Notes under the pieces: generated by a model | What the model was told of the DNA's origin: nothing | Databases searched by the model: none | The model's input: only the letters and a program-made list of their open reading frames with translations | Position numbers and translations under genes: made by a program | Shown here: piece after piece, positions 8,540-15,935 of the stretch | Layout of the letters: each line of letters opens with the position of its first letter | How positions within the stretch are numbered: position 1 is the stretch's first letter | Assembly (NCBI GenBank): GCA_964554415.1 | Contig: CAZKON010000010.1 | Coordinates: 1 to 28,338, forward strand | Direction of reading: 5' to 3' | Source: JAGVXD01 sp964554415 | GTDB taxonomy: Archaea > Nanobdellota > Nanobdellia > Pacearchaeales > GW2011-AR1 | Length of the DNA stretch: 28,338 bases

Positions 8540-9680
8540 TACCCTCATCATAAATGCGGGAAGCTCTAGTGTAAAATTTCGTCTTTATCATAATTCAGCA
8601 ATGGCAGTCGATGGTGTTGTTGATGCAATCGGGAAGCACGCGCGTCTCTCGTTTGTAAAGAATAGCGTCTATCAAGAGGCGCGGGGTATTAGTGTAAATG
8701 CAAACAACTATACAGAAGCAGGCAATGAAATACTCCGGATGCTTGAAGTGTTTGTTTCCCTTGAAGAAATTAAATCCGTAGTGCACCGCGTAGTGCACGG
8801 AGGTTCGTATTCAGAACCGCAAAAAATTACTTCCAATGTTCTAAAGAATTTAGAACGCCTCGCCCCACTTGCCCCATTGCACCAGCCACAGAGCATAAAC
8901 TTAATTCGCTTTTTTATGCAGAGGTTGAAAGCAGCTCATATCGCATGTTTCGACACGATGTTTCATGCAACGATGCCTGCACTTGCGGATACATACGCAA
9001 TTCCTCGCGAACTAACACAAAAATATAAAATAAGGCGTTATGGATTCCATGGATTGTCACATGCTTCTCTGCTGCGTACAGCAGAACAGTGCGCAGGAAA
9101 AAAATATCAGAAGGTAATTACCTGTCAGCTCGGCAATGGCATTAGTCTTTGCGCAATAAAAGATGAAAAAAGCATAGACACGACAATGGGATTCACTCCT
9201 CTGGAAGGTCTGCCCATGGGCACTCGTTCAGGAAGCATTGACCCTGCAATAATTCCATTCATTTGCAAAAAAGAGAAAAAGACGCCGCAGCAGATTTTGT
9301 CTTTGCTTGAACATGAATCTGGATTGAAAGCATTATCCGGATTTAGGGATATCAGGGATTTGCTTGCTGGAGAAAAAAAAGGAGATGTTCGTTGTAAATT
9401 TGCTTTGGACTTTTTTACTTATCATATCCGCAAACAGATTGGAGCGTATGTCGCCGCGCTCAATGGTTTGGACTGTCTTATTTTAGGCGGAGGCATCTCG
9501 CGGGCGCCAAGAATGCGGCAGCGCATTCTTTCAGGATTGGAAACATTGGGCATTGTTGTAAACTCAAGAAAGTTCGCGCTTGAAGCTCCAGTTTGCATCA
9601 GCAATAGCAAAGTAGCTGTCTGGATTGTGGAGACAGATGAGCAGGGATATATGTATGAAGTTACGAAGGGCATGCGCTAA
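8520..9680 (+). CDS. ackA: Acetate kinase
   Basis: 386 residues, slightly shorter than the usual 395-405. It transfers phosphate from acetyl phosphate to ADP, giving acetate and ATP. Motifs: NAGSSSVKF (phosphate/ATP site), HRVVHGG (the arginine matching Arg91 of the Methanosarcina enzyme), PLAPLHQP, CFDTMFHATMP (catalytic Asp), RRYGFHGLSH, TTMGFTPLEGLPMGTRSG (Arg241 equivalent), LILGGGIS, and TDEQGYMYE near the end. One oddity: the HLGNG motif reads QLGNG (codon CAG in TGTCAGCTCGGCAATGG), so the histidine equivalent to His180 appears to be Gln. Translationally coupled to the phosphoketolase in front of it. Function confident, kinetics uncertain. Confidence 0.94.
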   Translation: MTGNGNSTLIINAGSSSVKFRLYHNSAMAVDGVVDAIGKHARLSFVKNSVYQEARGISVNANNYTEAGNEILRMLEVFVSLEEIKSVVHRVVHGGSYSEPQKITSNVLKNLERLAPLAPLHQPQSINLIRFFMQRLKAAHIACFDTMFHATMPALADTYAIPRELTQKYKIRRYGFHGLSHASLLRTAEQCAGKKYQKVITCQLGNGISLCAIKDEKSIDTTMGFTPLEGLPMGTRSGSIDPAIIPFICKKEKKTPQQILSLLEHESGLKALSGFRDIRDLLAGEKKGDVRCKFALDFFTYHIRKQIGAYVAALNGLDCLILGGGISRAPRMRQRILSGLETLGIVVNSRKFALEAPVCISNSKVAVWIVETDEQGYMYEVTKGMR

Positions 9681-9817
9681 TTCACATGAAAAGGATAGAA
9701 ATCGTACTTGAACTCTTTTATGTTCAAAATAATCTCAAAATTTGATATGTTCCCCGCAAAATCTTCGCGAAATGCTTTGATGAATGATTCCAATTTCTGA
9801 TAAGATATTAAACTCAA
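9677..9817 (-). other. Possible short ORF or gene remnant
   Basis: 46 codons open on the minus strand between acetate kinase and transaldolase. The peptide (SLISYQKLESFIKAFREDF, then a part ending KEFKYDFYPFHVN) has protein-like composition. There is no ATG; the only start is a TTG at 9817, too close to the TATA-like box at 9829-9838. An in-frame TAG closes the frame upstream. It may be the tail of a lost gene. Its last bases touch the acetate kinase stop. Confidence 0.25.
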
Positions 9818-9868
9818 ATCATCACCATCTTTAAATATCTCCTAGCCGTTGAAGAGACGAGGTAAAAC

Positions 9869-10822
9869 ATGAAAATATTCATTGATTCCGCAGATATTGA
9901 GGAAATCAGACAGGCAAAGAAATGGGGCATGCTGGATGGAGTAACTACAAACCCAAGCTTGATTAAAAAAGCAGTGGAAAAATTACACAAGCAAAAAAAG
10001 AAGATTAATATCAAGGAATATATCAGCCAATTTTTGCGCGAAGCAAAAGGAAAACCCGTGAGTTTGGAAGTAATTGGCACTAATTTCACAGATATGGTGC
10101 ATGAAGGAATTCATTTATACCATCTTTTTAACCCAATTGCGCGCAACGTCTATATTAAAATTCCAGTTAATCCCTGCCTTGCAGATACGGGAAATTGTGA
10201 TGTCGAGGAGCCTCACAAACCGCGCCCTTTAGGGCGGCGGCTCCTCGAGCATCCCAAAGTCTCAGACAAACCCCGCACTTTAGTGCGGGGTAAAACGCAA
10301 AGACTTTGTGATTCTGAAGGTATCAGGGCAATTCATGCTCTCGCGCAGCAAGGCATTCCTGTAAATTGCACTCTCATCTTCACTCCTGAACAAGCACTGC
10401 TCGCTGCAAAGGCAGGGGCAAAGATAGTAAGTCCATTTGTCGGAAGAGAAGACGATTACATTCGAGAGCTTAATAAATCTAAATTCAAGAAAGAAGATTA
10501 TTTTCCTGCAGAAGGTATGAAAAAATTAAAAAAATGGAAAGATGATAATGGTATTGTCTCAGGTGTTGAACTTATTCGAGAGTGTAAGACTCTATTTGTT
10601 ATACAAAAAGTAAAAGGATGTGAGATTCTTGCGGCGAGCATCAGAAACACGCGGCAATTTCGCGAAGTAGCGCTCGCAGGTGCAGAGATTGCTACTCTGC
10701 CTTTATCAGTGATGGAAAAATTACTTGAGCATCCGAAAACGCAGGAAGGCATGCGGCAATTTACAAAGGATATTGTGCCAGAATACGCTATGATTGCGGG
10801 ATCTGCGAGGAAGAAGAAATGA
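9869..10822 (+). CDS. tal: Transaldolase (TalC/FSA-like) with an in-frame palindromic insertion
   Basis: 317 residues as encoded; about 280 without the insertion. A TIM-barrel aldolase moving dihydroxyacetone units between sugar phosphates. Seen: FIDSADIEEI at the N-terminus, DGVTTNPSLI, the Schiff-base lysine in VYIKIPVN (Lys97), the substrate-strand block NCTLIFTPEQALLAAKAGA, SPFVGREDDY, AASIRNTRQ and GAEIATLPLSVMEKL. Residues 112-148 are an Arg/Pro/Leu-rich insert encoded by a palindromic repeat flanked by TTGTGAT copies; removing it joins NCD to SEGIRAIHAL, a normal beta4-alpha4 connection. The loop is close to the catalytic lysine. TATA-like CTTTAAATATC (about 9828-9838) and GAGG before the ATG. 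Its stop overlaps the aldolase start (ATGA), so they form an operon. Confidence 0.9.
   Translation: MKIFIDSADIEEIRQAKKWGMLDGVTTNPSLIKKAVEKLHKQKKKINIKEYISQFLREAKGKPVSLEVIGTNFTDMVHEGIHLYHLFNPIARNVYIKIPVNPCLADTGNCDVEEPHKPRPLGRRLLEHPKVSDKPRTLVRGKTQRLCDSEGIRAIHALAQQGIPVNCTLIFTPEQALLAAKAGAKIVSPFVGREDDYIRELNKSKFKKEDYFPAEGMKKLKKWKDDNGIVSGVELIRECKTLFVIQKVKGCEILAASIRNTRQFREVALAGAEIATLPLSVMEKLLEHPKTQEGMRQFTKDIVPEYAMIAGSARKKK
10202..10312 (+). repeat. In-frame palindromic element inside transaldolase (111 bp, 37 codons)
   Basis: Flanked by a perfect 7-base direct repeat TTGTGAT (10195-10201 and 10306-10312), 111 bases apart. Two nested hairpins: outer TCGAGGAGC/GGCTCCTCGA with inner CGCCC-TTTA-GGGCG; then outer CAAAGTCT/AGACTTTG with inner CCCCGCACT/AGTGCGGGG. 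It carries GTCGAGGAGC at its left edge, GAGCATCC between the two hairpins and CAAACCCC before the second inner stem, as the ileS element does. Here the element is in sense orientation. No stop codon in frame. Confidence 0.9.
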
Positions 10823-11586
10823 AAGTAAAAATAGAGAAAATAACAACAAAAGGCAAAGCGCTCTTTCTGGCCTACGATCAGGGACTTGAGCATGGACCAT
10901 CAAGAGATTTCAACGACGCGAATGTTAATCCATTATATATTTTAGATATCGCTAAACGCGGGAAATTCAACGCTGTTGTTTTTCAGAAAGGCATTGTTGA
11001 GAAATATCATGCAGAGATTAAAAAGAGTAAAGTGCCTCTGATTCTAAAGCTGAATGGAAAGACAAGTTTGTATAAAGGCGAGCCAATAGCGCGGCAGCTT
11101 TGCTCTGTGTCTGAAGCTCTGCACTTAGGAGCTTCTGCAGTTGGATACACAATTTATATCGGCAGCGAGCACGAGAGTGAGATGCTGGAGGAGTTTGAGA
11201 AGATAGAACAAGAAGCACACAGATATGGACTGCCTGTTGTAGTCTGGATTTATCCGCGCGGTGCAAATGTGAAAGAGGATGCAAACAGAGAGATGATTTC
11301 ATATGCTGCGCGTACTGGCTTGGAAATCGGAGCAGATATTGTAAAACTCAAATACGGAGGCAATGCCGATGACTTACAATGGGCAGTGAAAGCAGCAGGA
11401 CGATGCAAGGTCGTTGTCGCAGGAGGCATGAAAACAAGTGAATCAGATTTTCTGCAGTATGCAGGAAACATAATGCAAGCAGGCGCAGCAGGACTTGCAG
11501 TAGGAAGAAATGTCTGGCAGGCTGAAGAGCCGCTCAAGCTGGCAGAGAAACTAAGGAAGATTGTGTTTACTCCATATCAGAAGTGA
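10819..11586 (+). CDS. fba: Class I fructose-1,6-bisphosphate aldolase (archaeal type, DeoC/FbaB family)
   Basis: 255 residues, normal for the archaeal class I aldolase. It reversibly condenses dihydroxyacetone-P and glyceraldehyde-3-P to fructose-1,6-bisphosphate. Seen: FLAYDQGLEHGP at the N-terminus, NAVVFQKGI, LILKLNGKTSL, GASAVGYTIYIGS, PVVVWIYPRGANV, the Schiff-base lysine block ADIVKLKYGGN, VVVAGGMKTSESDFL and the phosphate site GAAGLAVGRNVWQ. ATG overlaps the transaldolase stop by four bases. With transaldolase and phosphoketolase it links pentose, hexose and triose phosphates. Close relatives include aminodeoxy-chorismate-route (ADH synthase) enzymes of the same family, but the sugar-phosphate context favours FBA. 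Confidence 0.88.
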   Translation: MKVKIEKITTKGKALFLAYDQGLEHGPSRDFNDANVNPLYILDIAKRGKFNAVVFQKGIVEKYHAEIKKSKVPLILKLNGKTSLYKGEPIARQLCSVSEALHLGASAVGYTIYIGSEHESEMLEEFEKIEQEAHRYGLPVVVWIYPRGANVKEDANREMISYAARTGLEIGADIVKLKYGGNADDLQWAVKAAGRCKVVVAGGMKTSESDFLQYAGNIMQAGAAGLAVGRNVWQAEEPLKLAEKLRKIVFTPYQK

Positions 11587-11631
11587 AAAATCACCCTCTC
11601 AATTTAAAAACATAATCCTCCTCTTAAAATT

Positions 11632-12021
11632 ATGAAGATAACACTCAGTGTATTTGAGCTTTCTCGCGGTTATGAATCCCGTGCACGAGAAGTTGTTGCA
11701 GGACTAGCGTGTGAACATGGATACGGAGCAGGTATTTCAGTCACACGGAAAAATAATATTGATATGTACAATGTGGAAGTGCACCGAGGAGAAATAACTG
11801 ATGAATGTGCTCTGGTGAAAATTGTCGGAGAGCAGATTTGGACAGTTAAGTTCAGTGAGCTTATCGAGAGTGTGCTTCGTAAGAAAAGAATTGGATACAA
11901 TCTTGGTAGATTTATTGATGAGCGAGATACTGCCTTAAAACGTATGGAAAAGTATATCTTCAATGGCAATATTGAGATTACATACACGCCAGTCGAGCCT
12001 TTTGATGTTACAAAAGTTTAA
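11632..12021 (+). CDS. Conserved-looking protein of unknown function (129 aa)
   Basis: Not recognised. Soluble, mixed alpha/beta composition, no signal peptide and no membrane segment. It has a charged middle (KKRIGYNLGRFIDERDTALKRME) and a C-terminal strand NGNIEITYTPVEPFDV. A TATA-like AATTTAAAAA (11601-11610) lies 26 bases before the ATG, so it is probably transcribed on its own as a leaderless message. It is in the same direction as the aldolase operon before it and the STT3 gene after it. Good codon texture and promoter support a real gene. Confidence 0.6.
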   Translation: MKITLSVFELSRGYESRAREVVAGLACEHGYGAGISVTRKNNIDMYNVEVHRGEITDECALVKIVGEQIWTVKFSELIESVLRKKRIGYNLGRFIDERDTALKRMEKYIFNGNIEITYTPVEPFDVTKV

Positions 12022-12026
12022 CTGCG

Positions 12027-12146
12027 TGGAATGGATTAACGCTCGTAGAAATCCGCGGAATTTATTCCATGATGCTGTTAGTGCGGATTTCCTCGGCGCT
12101 CACAAAACCACGACAATCCTCGGTTAAAAACCCGAAGGGTTTTGTG
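12027..12146 (+). repeat. Hairpin-rich spacer before STT3
   Basis: Stem GAAATCCGC (12048-12056) with GCGGATTTC (12083-12091) encloses a small GGAAT/ATTCC hairpin. A second stem CACAAAACC (12101-12109) pairs with GGTTTTGTG (12138-12146) and holds ACCC-GAA-GGGT. TGGAAT (12027-12032) could alternatively pair with ATTCCA (12064-12069). Similar in style to the other hairpin elements here, but no clear shared core. The STT3 TATA-like box follows it. Confidence 0.55.
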
Positions 12147-12160
12147 ACATTTCACGATTG

Positions 12161-12175
12161 AAAGCTTTATATATT
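12161..12175 (+). promoter_or_regulatory. TATA-like box for STT3
   Basis: AAAGCTTTATATATTC centred about 27 bases before the ATG at 12196, fitting a leaderless transcript of the STT3-GPT-flippase operon. Confidence 0.55.
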
Positions 12176-12195
12176 CATGTTATCTTGCTCCAGAA

Positions 12196-14922
12196 ATGGA
12201 AGAGGATAATTTGCTCGCATCCCGTAAGGAAAAGTTCGCAGTATTGTTCAAGAAGAAACACGGTGTGCTCGTGATTATAATGACTCTTTTGGCATATTTT
12301 GCCTTTTGGATTCGCACTCGCAATTTAGGCGGCTTGCGCGACGTCACAACAGGAGGATGGACTCTCGGTCCTGATCTTGACCCTTTCCTTTTTCTGCGCT
12401 GGGCAAAAGATATTGTCTCTCAGGGTTCTCTGATGGCAGTAGATACATTGCGTTATGTGCCAATACCTTATTATACAAGCGGAGAGCTTCCAGGAATCCC
12501 TTATCTGATAGCATGGTTCCATAAATTTGCAAGTCCATGGTGGACATCAACAGTTGAGCATTCTGCAGTTATCTTCCCTGCATTTATGTTTGCATTAACC
12601 GCAGTCGCGTTCTTTTTACTGGTGCGTATAGTCTTTATCAATCATCAGGGTGATAGAAAAGCCACACTTATCGCGACGCTCGCAACATTCTTCCTGATTG
12701 TTATACCTTCTCTCCTGCCGCGTACAGTAGCAGGCATCCCTGAAAAAGAGTCAGTAGGTTTCTTCCTTCTTTTCCTTTCTTTTTATGCATTTATTAAGGC
12801 ATGGCGCGCTCAAACTCGCAAATCTGCTTGGCTCTGGGCATTCGTCGCAGGCGCGCTCACTGCAGCAATGAATCTTACTTGGGGCGGAGCCGCATATATT
12901 CTGTTTACGATTGCAGTTACTTCATTTTTAGGTTTTCTTCTTGGGCAGATGAATCACGTGCGCGCAGGTAATCTCACAATCTGGTATGTTTCAGCCATGC
13001 TCTTGACATTTCCATTCACAACCCGTTTTGGTGCAACATTTTTCGAATCACTGCGTAATTTCGGGCTTGCCACGCCTCAGCTCATAACTCTAACAACCAT
13101 TGTTTCTTATGTTATCCTATTCCTGATATCCCGTGAAACGCCGCTGAAGAGGCTAGTTGAGCGAGTTCACTTTACCAGAAATCTTCCAAAACCCATGACT
13201 GCACTTATCATTGTTGCTTTGATAGCTCTTGTTATTACATTAATTTTGTTCGGGCCAAGTTTTATTACCAGCAAGATTTTTGAAATAAAAAACAATCTTA
13301 TCAATCCAATTACTGATCGTCTTGGGGTAACTGTAGCTGAGAATCGCCAGCCATTTTTTGCAGAATGGGCAAATAGTTTCGGGCCAGTTGTCCAGGGAGT
13401 TCCCATACTATTTTGGCTATTTTTCATCGGTTCAATTGTTCTGTTTTATAATTTTGCAGGGACATTTGGTAGAAAAGATCAGCGCATACTAACTTTTGCG
13501 TACATCATTTTCCTCGTATCAATTATCTTTAGTAGGTATAGCCCTAACAGTACGTTAAACGGTACAAATACAATAAGTCTTTTGGTTTACATGGGGGGCT
13601 TTGTTGTTCTTTTGCTTGCAGCAGGTTACGTGTATTATCATCTGCATCACCGTCAGGAATTGTCCCGCTTACATCAGCTAGACATTGGACTTCTTCTTAT
13701 TCTTATCCTATTTTTCCTGAGCATTGCTTCAGCGAGAGGAGCAGTTCGCCTTATCATGATGCTCGTGCCGCCAGCAGCGATGCTTATTGCATATCTTGCA
13801 GTGAGCACATTCACAGGAGTTCGACGCTCACAGGATGATCTTATGCGTTCTGTTGGGTGGATTTTAGTTGTTCTTGTACTTGGAGCAACATTATTTGCAG
13901 GAGTGAAGTTCTATGAAGAAACAAAGTCAGCGGCGCAGTCATATGTTCCAAGCGTTTATACTAATCAATGGCAAAAGGCAATGGCATGGGTTCGTGAAAA
14001 TACTCGTGAGAATGCAGTTTTTGCCCATTGGTGGGATTATGGATACTGGGTACAATCAATAGGCAATCGTGCAACTATCGTAGATGGAGGAAACGCAATA
14101 CCTTACTGGAATCATTTAGTGGGGCGTCATGTTCTTACAGGAAGAGACAAACAAACCGCATTGGAATTTCTTTATACGCACAAGGCAACACATCTTTTAA
14201 TTGATTCTACAGACATCGGGAAATATGGTGCATTTTCAAGCATCGGCTCTGACGAGAATTACGACCGTCGCAGTTGGATTCCAACTCTTTCACGTGCGCG
14301 TATAGAAGAGGCAAAAAACCGGACAGTTATCTACTACCAAGGTGGTTTTGCTCTTGACCAGGACATTATATATCGCGATGAGAACGGAACAATAGAGCTT
14401 CCGGAAGGGAAAGCTGCTCTGGGCGCCGTGATTATTGAAGAGACAAGGAACGGCACGCTCTTTGGACAGCCACGAGGAATTTATATCTTCCAGAAGAACA
14501 GGAATACTGCGCAGGAACAATATACTCTTCCTTTGCGTTATGCCTATCATAACAATATACTCTATGATTACAATTCAGGCGTTGAAGCAGGTATCTTTAC
14601 TTTGCCTGCGGTAAACCAGCAGGGAAGCATTGACCGAGGCGCAGGCCTTATGTACTTAAGCAACAAGACAGTACAGTCAAATCTCGCTCGGCTCTATCTT
14701 TACAAGGAAAATGAGCCTAACTTTGTGCTGGTTCATAGCGAAGATGATTATATAGTACAACAACTAAAGAGCGCCAAACTACTTTCCTTACAGGAGGATT
14801 TTGTGATTTATCAGGGATTGCGCGGGCCGATTCGCATCTGGGAAATAAATTATCCTCAAGGTATTAAAGATAATACTTCATATCTTGCTAAAGAATATCC
14901 TGAGAGTCTTAGGAAGGTGTGA
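12196..14922 (+). CDS. aglB: Oligosaccharyltransferase STT3/AglB
   Basis: 908 residues. Catalytic subunit of archaeal N-glycosylation: it moves a glycan from a dolichyl (poly)phosphate carrier to Asn in N-x-S/T sequons on the outer face of the membrane. The N-terminal half has about 13 hydrophobic segments. The first external loop holds the acidic metal motif in GPDLDPFLFLRWAKDIV; PEKESVGFF corresponds to the second acidic motif. The soluble C-terminal domain opens with the hallmark FAHWWDYGYW (WWDYG near residue 612-616), followed by a globular region of about 290 residues. Its stop overlaps a possible GTG start of GPT, showing an operon with the enzyme that makes the first lipid-linked sugar and with a flippase. 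Very secure family call. Confidence 0.95.
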   Translation: MEEDNLLASRKEKFAVLFKKKHGVLVIIMTLLAYFAFWIRTRNLGGLRDVTTGGWTLGPDLDPFLFLRWAKDIVSQGSLMAVDTLRYVPIPYYTSGELPGIPYLIAWFHKFASPWWTSTVEHSAVIFPAFMFALTAVAFFLLVRIVFINHQGDRKATLIATLATFFLIVIPSLLPRTVAGIPEKESVGFFLLFLSFYAFIKAWRAQTRKSAWLWAFVAGALTAAMNLTWGGAAYILFTIAVTSFLGFLLGQMNHVRAGNLTIWYVSAMLLTFPFTTRFGATFFESLRNFGLATPQLITLTTIVSYVILFLISRETPLKRLVERVHFTRNLPKPMTALIIVALIALVITLILFGPSFITSKIFEIKNNLINPITDRLGVTVAENRQPFFAEWANSFGPVVQGVPILFWLFFIGSIVLFYNFAGTFGRKDQRILTFAYIIFLVSIIFSRYSPNSTLNGTNTISLLVYMGGFVVLLLAAGYVYYHLHHRQELSRLHQLDIGLLLILILFFLSIASARGAVRLIMMLVPPAAMLIAYLAVSTFTGVRRSQDDLMRSVGWILVVLVLGATLFAGVKFYEETKSAAQSYVPSVYTNQWQKAMAWVRENTRENAVFAHWWDYGYWVQSIGNRATIVDGGNAIPYWNHLVGRHVLTGRDKQTALEFLYTHKATHLLIDSTDIGKYGAFSSIGSDENYDRRSWIPTLSRARIEEAKNRTVIYYQGGFALDQDIIYRDENGTIELPEGKAALGAVIIEETRNGTLFGQPRGIYIFQKNRNTAQEQYTLPLRYAYHNNILYDYNSGVEAGIFTLPAVNQQGSIDRGAGLMYLSNKTVQSNLARLYLYKENEPNFVLVHSEDDYIVQQLKSAKLLSLQEDFVIYQGLRGPIRIWEINYPQGIKDNTSYLAKEYPESLRKV

Positions 14923-14924
14923 AG

Positions 14925-15935
14925 ATGAATGATTATATATTGTTGTTGCCAGTCATAGCGGCTTTTTTAGTTACATTTTTCTTGCTTCCTCCGTGGATAA
15001 GGCGCGCTCATCATGCAAATCTTGTCGGAAAAGACATGAACAAACCTTATGAGGTAAAAGTTGCAGAAGCAGGAGGAGTGACAGTAATTGCAGGCTTAGT
15101 AATTGGTACTCTTTGTTATATTGCGATAAAGACTTTTTATTTCAAACAGGCAGATAATGTCACAGAGATGCTGGCGCTCTTGAGCGTTATTCTTCTTGTA
15201 TCATTTATTGGCATGATTGATGATTTGCTTGGCTGGAAAATAGGATTAAGCAAGCGCATCCGTCTCTTCCTTGTTCTGTTTGCGGCAATACCTCTTATAG
15301 TTATTAACGCGGGCTCTTCGCGGATATCTTTTCCCTTCCTTGCAGGGGTTGATATTGGTTATCTCTATCCTCTTCTTATTATACCTTTAGGGGTTGTAGG
15401 AGCCTCAACAACATTCAACTTTCTCGCCGGATACAACGGTCTTGAAGCCAGGCAGGGTATTCTTTTGCTCGGAGCTTTAGGGATTGCCACCGCAGCAACA
15501 GGAAGTACCTGGCTGACAGTTATCATTCTGTGCATGATTGCAGCACTTTTTGCATTCCTCATATTCAATTCTTATCCTGCTCAGGTATTTCCAGGTGATG
15601 TACTCACATATTCGCTTGGTGCTTTAATTGCAGGGATAGCTGTTCTGGGCAACATTGAGAAGTTTGCGCTCTTCATATTTATCCCAAATATTGTGGAGAT
15701 TTTGCTTAAACTCCGAGGCGCTCTTCAGAAAGAATCGTTTGCCGCGCCTCAGAAAGATGGTTCATTAGCTTTACGTTATAATCGTATTTATGCTCTGGAA
15801 CATTTGGCAATTTTAGTGCTCAGAAAATACAAGAATCGAGTTACTGAAAGCAACGTTGTACTCTTCATCAATGTTGTGCAGGTAATATTTATTATACTCG
15901 GTTTTGCATTCTTTTGGAAGGGAATATTCGGATGA
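14925..15935 (+). CDS. UDP-GlcNAc:dolichyl-phosphate GlcNAc-1-phosphotransferase-like (GPT/Alg7 family)
   Basis: 336 residues from the ATG at 14925, preceded by AGGAAGGTG as ribosome-binding site; a GTG at 14919 is also possible. A polytopic membrane enzyme (about 10 segments) that starts the lipid-linked glycan by transferring sugar-1-phosphate to polyprenyl phosphate. Diagnostic blocks: the acidic FIGMIDDLLGWKIGLSK, FNFLAGYNGLEARQG, and NSYPAQVFPGDVLTYSLGA, which match the eukaryal/archaeal GPT subgroup rather than bacterial WecA/MraY. Sits between STT3 and the flippase with overlaps on both sides. The exact sugar is an inference from the family. Confidence 0.9.
   Translation: MNDYILLLPVIAAFLVTFFLLPPWIRRAHHANLVGKDMNKPYEVKVAEAGGVTVIAGLVIGTLCYIAIKTFYFKQADNVTEMLALLSVILLVSFIGMIDDLLGWKIGLSKRIRLFLVLFAAIPLIVINAGSSRISFPFLAGVDIGYLYPLLIIPLGVVGASTTFNFLAGYNGLEARQGILLLGALGIATAATGSTWLTVIILCMIAALFAFLIFNSYPAQVFPGDVLTYSLGALIAGIAVLGNIEKFALFIFIPNIVEILLKLRGALQKESFAAPQKDGSLALRYNRIYALEHLAILVLRKYKNRVTESNVVLFINVVQVIFIILGFAFFWKGIFG

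Noticed and set aside
10195..10312. Archaeal bulge-helix-bulge intron in transaldolase
   Set aside because: The flanks are direct repeats, not complementary to each other, so the 4-bp helix between two bulges does not form; the in-frame length also points to a translated or bypassed insert.
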